This document shows positions 41,326 to 49,393 of a stretch of DNA of 64,000 nt, piece after piece. The DNA is from HdN1 sp964473645. Lineage in GTDB: Bacteria; Pseudomonadota; Gammaproteobacteria; Pseudomonadales; Ketobacteraceae. How positions within the stretch are numbered: the stretch's first letter is position 1; every line of letters begins with the position of its first letter. Location of the stretch: the NCBI GenBank assembly GCA_964473645.1, contig CAYYPW010000021.1:1-64000 (forward strand), in the 5' to 3' direction. The notes under the pieces were generated by a model. It worked only from the letters and a program-made list of their open reading frames with translations, had not been told where the DNA came from and did not search any database. A program made the translations under genes and the position numbers.

Positions 41326-41853
41326 ATGGCAGAGAAGAAAGACGACAAAAAGGGCAAGGAAGAACCGGCCGCCGGGGAAGCCAAGCCAAAGTCTAACAAG
41401 ATGATCATCATCATTGTCGCCGTGGTTGCACTCGTCATTGGTGGTGCAGGTGCAGGTGTTGCCGTGATGATGCTGGGCAAAAAAGGCGATGACAAGGCTG
41501 AAACCAAAGAAAGCGAACCGGCCAAGCCCAAAGAAGCGGCCTATCACGAAATAACGCCGCCTTTTTTGGTGAATTACCAGTGGAATGGGCGTGCTCACTA
41601 TTTGCAGGTGACCATTGCCCTGATGTCGCGTGACAAGGACGTGTTAGAACTGGTGACGGAACATATGCCGGTAATTCGCAATAACATCATGCTACTGCTG
41701 TCCGCCCAGGATTTTGAGGGTATGCGCTCAATGGAAGGTAAGGAATCGGTACGTCAATTGATGTTTGATGAGATTCAGAAAATCCTCAAGGAGCAGAAAG
41801 AAGACACGGAAGGCATCGAGCAGCTCTATTACACCAATTTTGTTATGCAGTGA
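41326..41853 (+). CDS. fliL: Flagellar basal body protein FliL
   Basis: Stator-associated basal-body protein. A charged cytoplasmic tail (about 26 residues) leads into one membrane helix (KMIIIIVAVVALVIGGAGAGVAVM). A periplasmic stomatin-like domain follows (PFLVNYQWNGRAHYLQVTIALMS, then RNNIMLLLSAQDFEGM). 175 residues, normal. First gene of the fliLMNOPQR-flhB run, 12 bases before fliM. Confidence 0.93.
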   Translation: MAEKKDDKKGKEEPAAGEAKPKSNKMIIIIVAVVALVIGGAGAGVAVMMLGKKGDDKAETKESEPAKPKEAAYHEITPPFLVNYQWNGRAHYLQVTIALMSRDKDVLELVTEHMPVIRNNIMLLLSAQDFEGMRSMEGKESVRQLMFDEIQKILKEQKEDTEGIEQLYYTNFVMQ

Positions 41854-41865
41854 GAGTGCAGTTTT

Positions 41866-42915
41866 ATGGCCATGCAGGATCTCTTGTCACAAGACGAGAT
41901 AGATGCGCTATTACATGGCGTCGATGATGGGGCTGTTTCAACCGGCGGTGATGAGCAGGTTGATGGAATCAAGAATTACGACCTGAGTACGCAAGACCGC
42001 ATTGTTCGCGGTCGCATGCCGACGCTCGAAATGATCAACGAGCGTTTTGCACGTTACACGCGTATCAGTATGTTCAACCTGTTGCGGCGTTCTGCCGATG
42101 TAGCGGTGGGGGGCGTGCAGGTCATCAAGTTTGGTGAGTACGTGCACAGCTTGTATGTGCCAACCTCTCTCAATATGGTGCGTATCAAACCGCTCCGTGG
42201 CACGGCCTTGTTTATCCTTGATGCCAAGCTTGTGTTTAAGCTGGTGGATAATTTTTTTGGGGGAGACGGTCGTCACGTCAAGATTGAGGGGCGCGAATTT
42301 ACGCCCACCGAGAATCGCGTGGTACAGCTGGTATTGCAGCAAGCCTTCAAGGACATGGAAGAAGCCTGGAAAGCGGTATTGCCGGTAAAATTTGAATATC
42401 TGAGTTCAGAAGTCAACCCGGCGCTGGCCAATATTGTAGGCCCCAGTGAAGTCGTTATCGTCAATTCCTTTCATATCGAGCTGGATGGTGGTGGCGGCGA
42501 TCTGCACCTCACCTTGCCTTATTCATTGATTGAACCCCTACGTGAAGTGCTGGATTCTGGCGTTCAGTCAGATGTCGGCGATCAGGATGAGCGCTGGATG
42601 GCCTCATTGCGCGATGAAATCATGGGGGCGAACATTCGCTTGCGCTGCAAGTTGCTTGATCGAAAAATCAAGTTGTCGGACCTTTCCAATCTGAAAGCGG
42701 GCGACGTTTTGCAGGTTGAAATGCCCGAACACGTCACCGTCTTTGCCAATGATGTGCCGACCTATTTTGGCAAACTCGGCGCATCACGTGGTAACTATGC
42801 CGTGAAAATTACTGAGAAAGTGTTACGCCCCGAAGCTGACAGCAACAAAGGGTCGCGGCTTTCTTATCTGCGTGAGCAGATAAAACTTGAAGAACAACAG
42901 AATGCCGGGAGGTAG
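41866..42915 (+). CDS. fliM: Flagellar motor switch protein FliM
   Basis: C-ring switch protein. The N-terminal CheY-binding segment reads DLLSQDEIDALLHGVDDG (residues 5-22). The middle domain includes QDRIVRGRMPTLEMINERFAR and the C-terminal SpoA domain ends the chain (LSDLSNLKAGDVLQVEM). 349 residues, with the stop touching the fliN start. Confidence 0.96.
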   Translation: MAMQDLLSQDEIDALLHGVDDGAVSTGGDEQVDGIKNYDLSTQDRIVRGRMPTLEMINERFARYTRISMFNLLRRSADVAVGGVQVIKFGEYVHSLYVPTSLNMVRIKPLRGTALFILDAKLVFKLVDNFFGGDGRHVKIEGREFTPTENRVVQLVLQQAFKDMEEAWKAVLPVKFEYLSSEVNPALANIVGPSEVVIVNSFHIELDGGGGDLHLTLPYSLIEPLREVLDSGVQSDVGDQDERWMASLRDEIMGANIRLRCKLLDRKIKLSDLSNLKAGDVLQVEMPEHVTVFANDVPTYFGKLGASRGNYAVKITEKVLRPEADSNKGSRLSYLREQIKLEEQQNAGR

Positions 42916-42917
42916 TG

Positions 42918-43331
42918 ATGGCTACTGAAGAAGAGAATCAAGACGATCTTGCGGATGCCTGGGCGGCGGCGCTGGAAGAACAGCAGGATGAGGTCAAGCC
43001 AAACGACGTGAAATCACCCGAATTGGAGGATTTTTCACGCGATGCGCGGCAAAACCTTGGCGGGCCAGGAACACCTAACCTGGACGTTATTCTGGATATT
43101 CCGGTCACTCTGTCAATGGAAGTGGGTAGTACCGATATCAGTATTCGCAACTTGCTTCAGTTAAACCAGGGTTCGGTGATTGAGCTTGATCGTTTGGCCG
43201 GGGAGCCACTCGATGTGTTGGTGAATGGCACTTTGATAGCACATGGGGAAGTGGTGGTCGTCAATGAAAAATTCGGTATTCGCCTGACCGATGTCATCAG
43301 CCCGCAGGAGCGAATCAAGAAGCTGGGCTGA
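42918..43331 (+). CDS. fliN: Flagellar motor switch protein FliN
   Basis: C-ring component. The C-terminal SpoA domain (NLDVILDIPVTLSMEVGSTD through VNEKFGIRLTDVISPQERIKK) is intact; the N-terminal 60 residues are acidic and variable. The start is the ATG at 42918 with GGGAGG upstream; a GTG three bases earlier overlaps the fliM stop. Confidence 0.95.
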   Translation: MATEEENQDDLADAWAAALEEQQDEVKPNDVKSPELEDFSRDARQNLGGPGTPNLDVILDIPVTLSMEVGSTDISIRNLLQLNQGSVIELDRLAGEPLDVLVNGTLIAHGEVVVVNEKFGIRLTDVISPQERIKKLG

Positions 43332-43377
43332 TTACGCCTAACGATAGGCCGATACCCGTAAAGATAGGACAGTAACA

Positions 43378-43920
43378 ATGAAAAGATGGTGGTTGAGCCT
43401 GCTGCTGATAATGCCCATGTTGTGTGGCGCAGAAGAGGCCACGCCTGTGTCCGTTGCAGCGGGTATCTCAGAGGTGAGCAATACCTCTGACGTCAATAGT
43501 GTCCCGGAAGTGAGTCAAGAGAGCGCACAAGCCAAAGCACGACCCACCCTGGTGGAAAAACTCAAGGCGCAGGAATCATCTACGCCGCGCCACCCGGCGC
43601 CTGACTGGAGCAACATGTTGTTGGGCTTGGTCGTGGTGTTGGGAATGATACTGGGGCTCGCCTGGATCACGAAGCGTTTGCGCGTGCGGGTGCCTGGCAT
43701 GAGCGAAGAAATGAAAATTGTCGAGGCGATAACGCTGGGCCCACGTGAAAAATTGTGCATCGTCGTGGTCGATGGAAAACGTTTGCTATTAGGTGTGACA
43801 CAGCATTCCATCACGGTACTCAATAGCTGCGACGACGATAGAAAGAAGGATGAGTCTGAAGCGATGTTCTCCGAAAAAATAAAAAAGATGCTGCAGAATG
43901 GTACTCCCAATGGGCGTTAG
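43378..43920 (+). CDS. fliO: Flagellar biosynthetic protein FliO
   Basis: Helps stabilise FliP during export-gate assembly. A signal-like N terminus (KRWWLSLLLIMPMLCGAEE) is followed by a short periplasmic stretch and one membrane helix (MLLGLVVVLGMILGLAWI). The cytoplasmic domain follows, with VPGMSEEMKIVEAITLGPRE and VVVDGKRLLLGVT. 180 residues. Confidence 0.9.
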   Translation: MKRWWLSLLLIMPMLCGAEEATPVSVAAGISEVSNTSDVNSVPEVSQESAQAKARPTLVEKLKAQESSTPRHPAPDWSNMLLGLVVVLGMILGLAWITKRLRVRVPGMSEEMKIVEAITLGPREKLCIVVVDGKRLLLGVTQHSITVLNSCDDDRKKDESEAMFSEKIKKMLQNGTPNGR

Positions 43921-43927
43921 TTCGCTA

Positions 43928-44686
43928 ATGGCTATTCGCTTTATCCGTTTTGTCTTGTTGATGGTGTTGCTGAGCTTCCCCGCGTTTGCGCAGGCCGCCG
44001 ATCCTTGGTCGATGAGCGCAATCAACCTTACGCCTAATCCCGATGGCACCCAGACCTACAGTGTAAGTCTGCAGGTGCTGATGTTCATGACGGTGCTGAC
44101 GTTGTTGCCAGCTATCGTCATGATGATGACCTCGTTTACCCGTATCATTATTGTATTCTCGATTTTGCGGCAGGCGATTGGTTTGCAGCAAGCGCCCTCG
44201 AATCAAGTGTTACTGGGCTTGGCTTTGTTTTTGACGATATTTATCATGCGGCCGGTGTTCGATGAAATCAATAAGGTAGCGATTGAGCCCTATCAGGCAG
44301 AAAAGATTGATGGTATGGCAGCGATTCGCTTAGCCAGTGAGCCCATGAAGAAATTCATGTTGGCGCAGATTCGTGAAACCGATTTGACCATGTTCATTGA
44401 GTTGGCCGGTGAGTCAGATCGTTATCACGAAGTTAGTGAAGTGCCTCTCACCATTATTATTCCTGCCTTTATTACCAGCGAGCTGAAAACGGCGTTTCAG
44501 ATTGGGTTTCTGTTGTTTATCCCGTTTTTGATTATCGATATGGTGGTGGCCAGCGTATTGATGGCCATGGGTATGATGATGCTATCGCCCATGATCATTT
44601 CGATGCCGTTCAAGATCATGCTATTTGTATTCGTCGATGGTTGGGCCATGGTGATAGGCTCGTTGGCGGCCAGTTATGGCTTGTAA
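43928..44686 (+). CDS. fliP: Flagellar export gate protein FliP
   Basis: Type III export gate subunit with a cleavable signal peptide (MAIRFIRFVLLMVLLSFPAF) and four membrane helices. Conserved blocks are MMMTSFTRIIIVFSILRQA, LGLALFLTIFIMRPV and MMMLSPMIISMPFKIMLFV. The start is uncertain: ATG codons at 43898 and 43910 overlap the fliO stop and may be used by coupling. I favour 43928 because it opens with the signal peptide. Confidence 0.93.
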   Translation: MAIRFIRFVLLMVLLSFPAFAQAADPWSMSAINLTPNPDGTQTYSVSLQVLMFMTVLTLLPAIVMMMTSFTRIIIVFSILRQAIGLQQAPSNQVLLGLALFLTIFIMRPVFDEINKVAIEPYQAEKIDGMAAIRLASEPMKKFMLAQIRETDLTMFIELAGESDRYHEVSEVPLTIIIPAFITSELKTAFQIGFLLFIPFLIIDMVVASVLMAMGMMMLSPMIISMPFKIMLFVFVDGWAMVIGSLAASYGL

Positions 44687-44745
44687 CGCTTGTGAAATTT
44701 GTGCAGGTTTAATCACTTGTCGCGTCGAAGCGAGCAGGAGGTTCC

Positions 44746-45015
44746 ATGACGCCTGACCTGATTACTGATTTGATGCGCGAGGCGGTTTTTCTGATTGTGC
44801 TCATGGTGAGCGTTATTATCATACCGAGTCTGTTGGTGGGTTTGGTGGTCTCCATCTTTCAGGCCGCCACTCAGATCAACGAGCAAACCTTGAGTTTCTT
44901 TCCGCGTTTGGTGGTGACGTTTATTACTTTGATGGTGTTTGGTGGTTGGTTGTCGGTGGAGCTGGTGGAGTTCACTGAAAAATTGATTACCGATATTCCG
45001 GCCTTGATAGGGTAG
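44746..45015 (+). CDS. fliQ: Flagellar export gate protein FliQ
   Basis: Two membrane helices in 89 residues; the family block is VGLVVSIFQAATQINEQTL followed by SFFPRLVVTF. Strong GGAGG before the ATG. It lies between fliP and fliR. Confidence 0.95.
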   Translation: MTPDLITDLMREAVFLIVLMVSVIIIPSLLVGLVVSIFQAATQINEQTLSFFPRLVVTFITLMVFGGWLSVELVEFTEKLITDIPALIG

Positions 45016-45019
45016 TGCG

Positions 45020-45799
45020 GTGGATATCACCGAAGCGCAAATCACTGCATGGATTGCGCAATATTTCTGGCCTTTTTGCCGTATCGGCGCGTTTTTTCTT
45101 GCCTTGCCTTTGATTGGTACTCGTTCGGTGCCGATGAACGTGCGCCTATTGTTCTCTGTTGCCATCACCATTTTGATTGGGCCATTGACAGGGGAGATGC
45201 CGCAGATTCAATTGTTATCACTGACGTCGTTTGTCATCATCATGCAGCAAATTCTGATTGGCTTGGCCATGGGGTTTTTGGTGCAGCTGCTTTTTCAATT
45301 GTTCATCGTTGGTGGGCAATTGATTGCCATGCAAAACGGCCTTGGTTTTTCATCGATGATAGACCCGACCAACGGGCTCAGCGTGACTGCGGTATCGCAA
45401 ATCTATTTGATGGCGGTCAATCTCATTTTCTTTTCGTTAGATGGTCATTTGGCATTAATGCGTCTGATCGTCGAGAGTTTTCAATCCATGCCGGTTACGC
45501 CCAGTGGCGTCAGTCCTGATAGTTTGTATTTGATTGCCAGCACCGGTACCTGGATGTTCGAAAACGCGATGTTGCTCGCCCTGCCTGCCGTCATTGCTTT
45601 GTTGATTGTCAATATTGCGTTTGGCGTGATGAGTCGCGTCGCGCCACAGATGAACGTAATGTCGGTTGGGTTCCCCTTGAACATGGTCACGGGGGCGTTG
45701 GTGTTGTGGATTACCTTGTCGAGTGTGGTGCCTTTGTACGAGCGCACATTCGATGAAACGCTTGATCTTCTGCTAGAGGTGATGACGCCCGATGGCTGA
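45020..45799 (+). CDS. fliR: Flagellar export gate protein FliR
   Basis: Six-helix export gate subunit, 259 residues. ITAWIAQYFWPFCRIGAFF, GGQLIAMQNGLGFSSMIDP and VSRVAPQMNVMSVGFPLN-type blocks are visible (here MSRVAPQMNVMSVGFPLN). Start codon GTG, four bases after the fliQ stop; its 3' end overlaps flhB by 8 bases. Confidence 0.95.
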   Translation: MDITEAQITAWIAQYFWPFCRIGAFFLALPLIGTRSVPMNVRLLFSVAITILIGPLTGEMPQIQLLSLTSFVIIMQQILIGLAMGFLVQLLFQLFIVGGQLIAMQNGLGFSSMIDPTNGLSVTAVSQIYLMAVNLIFFSLDGHLALMRLIVESFQSMPVTPSGVSPDSLYLIASTGTWMFENAMLLALPAVIALLIVNIAFGVMSRVAPQMNVMSVGFPLNMVTGALVLWITLSSVVPLYERTFDETLDLLLEVMTPDG

Positions 45800-46919
45800 A
45801 GAAGAAGGTCAAGAAAAAACAGAGGAACCTACCCAGCGAAAATTAGAGCAGGCTTACGAGAAGGGGCAGCTGCCGCGTTCGCGTGACTTGGTGAGTGTGG
45901 TCATGCTGATTGCCGGTGGCATTGCCCTGATTGCATTTTGTGAATCCATTTATCGTGCGTTGGTGGCCGTATTTGAAATTTGCTATCGATTTGATCGCGA
46001 TAGTTTGTTTGATTCGTCTTCGATGCTGGATATCCTGCTCAAGGTGACGTATGACGTGGGGCTTGCATTAGTGCCGTTATTGGGCTTCATGCTTTTTGTA
46101 ACCATTGCGTCGTCGGTGTCCAATGGCGGTTGGAACGTGTCAGGCCACCCGCTTAAATTCAATTTTGAAAAATTGAGCCCCTTGGCGGGTTTGAAGCGCA
46201 TGTTCAGCGTTCAAAGTCTTGTGGAGTTGCTCAAGTCGATTTTAAAAGTGCTGTTGGTTGGTCTTACTGCATGGTTTGTGGTGGCATCACAAATTGAAGA
46301 TTATTTGAAACTTACGTATGAGCCCATTCAGGGAGCGATGACGCATGGTATCGAGATGGTGGCATGGGCTTTTGTCTGGTTGTCAGCATCTTTGATTTTG
46401 GTGGTGGTGATTGATGTGCCCTACCAGATCTGGACTTTTCGCAAGCAGTTGCGGATGACCAAGCAGGATATCAAGCAGGAATATAAAGATAGTGAAGGTA
46501 AGCCGGAGATAAAATCGAAACAGCGTCAGCGTGCGCGTGAAATTGCGTTTGCGGGGATGATGGCGGAGGTGCCGAAGGCGGATGTGGTGATTACGAACCC
46601 GACGCACTTTGCGGTGGCGTTGAAGTATGATCCGACGAAGATGGGGGCGCCGCGGTTGGTGGCGAAGGGGGCGGATTTGATTGCTGAGCAGATTAAGACG
46701 GTGGCGAAGGCGAATAATGTGGTGATTTTGACGGCGCCGCCGTTGGCGCGTTCGATTTATTACCATACGAAGTTGTTTAAGGAGATTCCGGCGGGGTTGT
46801 ATGTGGCGGTGGCGCAGGTGTTGGCGTATGTGTATCACTTGAAGCGGTTTAATCAGGGGCAGGGGCCGAATCCGGGGAATGCGCCTAATGTGGAGGTGCC
46901 GCCGGAATTGCGGCGTTGA
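45792..46919 (+). CDS. flhB: Flagellar export switch protein FlhB
   Basis: Export substrate switch with four membrane helices and a cytoplasmic autocleaving domain. The N terminus EKTEEPTQRKLEQAYEKGQLP is the family hallmark, and the self-cleavage site is intact in VVITNPTHFAVALKYD (cut between Asn and Pro). 375 residues. From about 46540 to the stop the codons become strikingly G-ending (GCG, CCG, GTG, TTG, GGG), unlike the first half of the gene. Confidence 0.95.
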   Translation: MAEEEGQEKTEEPTQRKLEQAYEKGQLPRSRDLVSVVMLIAGGIALIAFCESIYRALVAVFEICYRFDRDSLFDSSSMLDILLKVTYDVGLALVPLLGFMLFVTIASSVSNGGWNVSGHPLKFNFEKLSPLAGLKRMFSVQSLVELLKSILKVLLVGLTAWFVVASQIEDYLKLTYEPIQGAMTHGIEMVAWAFVWLSASLILVVVIDVPYQIWTFRKQLRMTKQDIKQEYKDSEGKPEIKSKQRQRAREIAFAGMMAEVPKADVVITNPTHFAVALKYDPTKMGAPRLVAKGADLIAEQIKTVAKANNVVILTAPPLARSIYYHTKLFKEIPAGLYVAVAQVLAYVYHLKRFNQGQGPNPGNAPNVEVPPELRR

Positions 46920-46944
46920 ACGGAATCATTCTTTGGAGTTTGAC

Positions 46945-47062
46945 GCTCTGGCGAAGGAGCGGAGTTTGTTTCTGGACTCGCTGTGAATACGTCCATGTAA
47001 GCTCGACGCCGGCATCCCTGCCGGCGACGGTCCAGCAACAAACTCCGCTCCTCCGCCAGAGC
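46945..47062. repeat. Long imperfect palindrome, element B
   Basis: Between flhB and flhA. A 32-base left arm (46945-46976) pairs with 47031-47062 at 30 of 32 positions, making a stem topped by a 54-base interior. The interior shares two blocks with element A: 46986-47009 against 19576-19599 (22 of 24 bases) and 47013-47035 against 19617-19639 (20 of 23). Outer stems differ between the two elements. No coding capacity. Confidence 0.9.
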
Positions 47063-47111
47063 TATATCCAACCATCATTGTAACTGTCTGAATATTTTCT
47101 GTTTTCCATTC

Positions 47112-47129
47112 TCGGTAAGTTTCTTGCAC
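47112..47129 (+). promoter_or_regulatory. Possible sigma-54 promoter of flhA
   Basis: TCGGTAAGTTTCTTGCAC has GG and GC ten bases apart and a good -12 half (TTGCA), but the -24 half is poor (CGGTA). Start point near 47139. The 291-bp gap before flhA otherwise holds palindrome element B. Confidence 0.5.
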
Positions 47130-47210
47130 TAAATCCTGTCATTACGTATCCGCGTCAAATATTCGTTATTTGATGCAGCAGTGGCAGACGCTTTGAAGGC
47201 AGAGAATCAA

Positions 47211-49331
47211 ATGGCAACGACGGCTTCTTTTTTTGATCAGGCGAAAACCATTGCGAAAGGCGGCAGTCTCGGCGCGCCGATCTTTGTGTTGATGATATTG
47301 GCAATGATGACGTTGCCGATGCCTCCTTTCCTTCTCGATGTGTTTTTTACTTTTAACATTGCCTTGTCATTGGTGGTGTTATTGGTGGCGGTTTATACGC
47401 GTAGGCCGTTGGATTTCGAGATTTTTCCAGTGATTTTGTTGACGACGACGTTGTTGCGGTTGGCGTTGAACGTGGCGTCGACGCGGGTGGTGTTGATGCA
47501 TGGTCATGAAGGGGGTGAGGCGGCGGGTAAGGTAATTGCTGCGTTCGGCGAGGTGGTGATTGGTGGTAATTACGCGGTGGGTGTGGTGGTGTTTTTGATT
47601 TTGGTGATCATTAACTTTGTCGTTATCACCAAGGGTGCTGGGCGTATTTCTGAAGTGACGGCGCGGTTTACTTTGGATGCAATGCCAGGTAAGCAAATGG
47701 CGGTGGATGCGGATCTTAATGCGGGGTTGATCGATCAGGAGGAGGCGAAGCGTCGTCGTAAGGATGTGTCGAAAGAGGCTGATTTTTATGGGGCGATGGA
47801 TGGTGCTAGTAAGTTTGTGCGGGGGGATGCGGTCGCCGGTATTTTGATTATGGTGATTAACATGGTGGGCGGGCTGGCGATTGGGATGGGGCAGCATGGC
47901 CTGGGTTTTAGTGAAGCGGCGGCGATTTATGCGTTGTTGACGATTGGTGATGGTTTGGTGGCGCAGGTGCCTTCGTTGCTGTTGTCGACGGCGGCGGCGA
48001 TTATCGTGACGCGTGTGTCGGATGCGAATGAGTTGAGCAGTCAGGTGATGAACCAGATGTTCGGCACGCCACAGGCGTTGGGAATTTCTGCGGCGATTAT
48101 GGCGGTGATGGGTGTGGTGCCCGGTATGCCGCACATGGCGTTCTTAGGGTTGGCGTTATTGTGTGGGGCGGGTGCGTATTGGATTCATTTCAATAAAGGG
48201 AAGGCGACTGCGCTTGAGCAAAAGACTACGCAAACCGGGCTTGAAGCGGCTGCCGCTGCGCATGAGCATGAGATGAAGGAGTTGGGGTGGGATGATGTGC
48301 ATCCTGTCGATGTGGTGGGGTTGGAGGTTGGTTATCGGTTGATTCCGTTGGTGGATAAAAGTCAGGGTGGGCAGTTGCTTAGCCGGATTAAAGGGGTGCG
48401 TAAGAAATTATCGCAGGAATTGGGTTTTCTGGTGCCTTCGGTGCATATTCGCGACAATCTTGATCTGCTTCCGAATGCGTATCGCATTACGTTGATGGGG
48501 GTGGCCATCGATGAAGCTGAAATTCATCCTGATCGGGAATTGGCAATTAATCCAGGGCAGGTGTTTGGCAATATTTCTGGCATCGCTGCCAAAGATCCGG
48601 CGTTTGGGCTGGATGCGGTGTGGATCGAAAAATCTCAACGCGATCAGGCGCAAACGATGGGATATACCGTGGTGGACGCAAGCACGGTGGTGGCGACGCA
48701 CCTCAATCAAATCATGATCAAACATGGTCACGAACTGTTGGGGTATGACGAAGTGCAGAAAATGGTGGATCAACTGCAAAAGACGACGCCCAAATTGGTG
48801 GAGAGCCTTGTACCCAATCCGTTACCCATCAGCAAGCTGCATAAAGTGATGCAGAATTTGTTGCAGGAAGGTGTGCCAATTCGTGATTTGCGCTCCATTG
48901 CGGAAGCGCTCGCAGAAGCTGCTCCTCGCACGCAAGATCCTGAAATGCTTACCGCTGCTGCGCGTGTCGCACTCGCGCGATTGATCGTGCAGAACATCGT
49001 GGGCAATGTCGAGGCTATCCCCGTTATTACCTTGCAACCGGAACTGGAACAGTTGTTGCTACAGTCTGTACAGCAGGCACAGCAATCTGGCGGTTCTTTG
49101 ACGGATGCTGTGATCGAGCCAAGTCTTGCACAAAAACTGCAGCGCACGGTTGCGCAAGCTGTGCAAAAGCAGGAATTGGCGGGCCAACCAGCAGTGTTGT
49201 TGGTCGCCGCAGGAGTAAGACCGATGTTGTCGCGCTTTCTGCGCTATAGCGTGCAAGGGCTTAACGTGCTGGCTTATAACGAAGTACCCGATAACAAACA
49301 AATAACCATTGTCTCAACAGTAGGTCAGTAA
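47211..49331 (+). CDS. flhA: Flagellar export apparatus protein FlhA
   Basis: Largest export-gate subunit: eight membrane helices in the first 330 residues (LGAPIFVLMILAMMTLPMPP, then DAMPGKQMAVDADLNAGLI in the FHIPEP-type loop) and a large cytoplasmic domain that docks chaperone-substrate complexes. The frame opens at a GTG at 47181, but MATTASFFDQAKTIAKGGSL from the ATG at 47211 fits the family better (706 residues). The first 400 codons share the unusual G-ending codon use of the flhB 3' half, and this fades after about 48400. Confidence 0.94.
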   Translation: MATTASFFDQAKTIAKGGSLGAPIFVLMILAMMTLPMPPFLLDVFFTFNIALSLVVLLVAVYTRRPLDFEIFPVILLTTTLLRLALNVASTRVVLMHGHEGGEAAGKVIAAFGEVVIGGNYAVGVVVFLILVIINFVVITKGAGRISEVTARFTLDAMPGKQMAVDADLNAGLIDQEEAKRRRKDVSKEADFYGAMDGASKFVRGDAVAGILIMVINMVGGLAIGMGQHGLGFSEAAAIYALLTIGDGLVAQVPSLLLSTAAAIIVTRVSDANELSSQVMNQMFGTPQALGISAAIMAVMGVVPGMPHMAFLGLALLCGAGAYWIHFNKGKATALEQKTTQTGLEAAAAAHEHEMKELGWDDVHPVDVVGLEVGYRLIPLVDKSQGGQLLSRIKGVRKKLSQELGFLVPSVHIRDNLDLLPNAYRITLMGVAIDEAEIHPDRELAINPGQVFGNISGIAAKDPAFGLDAVWIEKSQRDQAQTMGYTVVDASTVVATHLNQIMIKHGHELLGYDEVQKMVDQLQKTTPKLVESLVPNPLPISKLHKVMQNLLQEGVPIRDLRSIAEALAEAAPRTQDPEMLTAAARVALARLIVQNIVGNVEAIPVITLQPELEQLLLQSVQQAQQSGGSLTDAVIEPSLAQKLQRTVAQAVQKQELAGQPAVLLVAAGVRPMLSRFLRYSVQGLNVLAYNEVPDNKQITIVSTVGQ

Positions 49332-49393
49332 TCTGGGTGCGGTTGCTAGCTGCAACTAGTGAATCGTCCCAAGTACCGGAAAGGTGAATTGCA

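Noticed and set aside
41866..41925. FliM N-terminal motif as part of a repeat family with CheA at DNA level
   Set aside because: The similarity is only at protein level; the DNA sequences differ, so it is not a DNA repeat.
47379..48134. 251-codon open frame on the minus strand opposite flhA
   Set aside because: Its product is full of His, Arg and Asn, as expected from the antisense of a G-ending codon tract. flhA is certain on the other strand.
49340..49360. Hairpin between flhA and flhF (GTTGC and GCAAC)
   Set aside because: A five-base stem with no T run is too weak to call a terminator inside a continuous operon.
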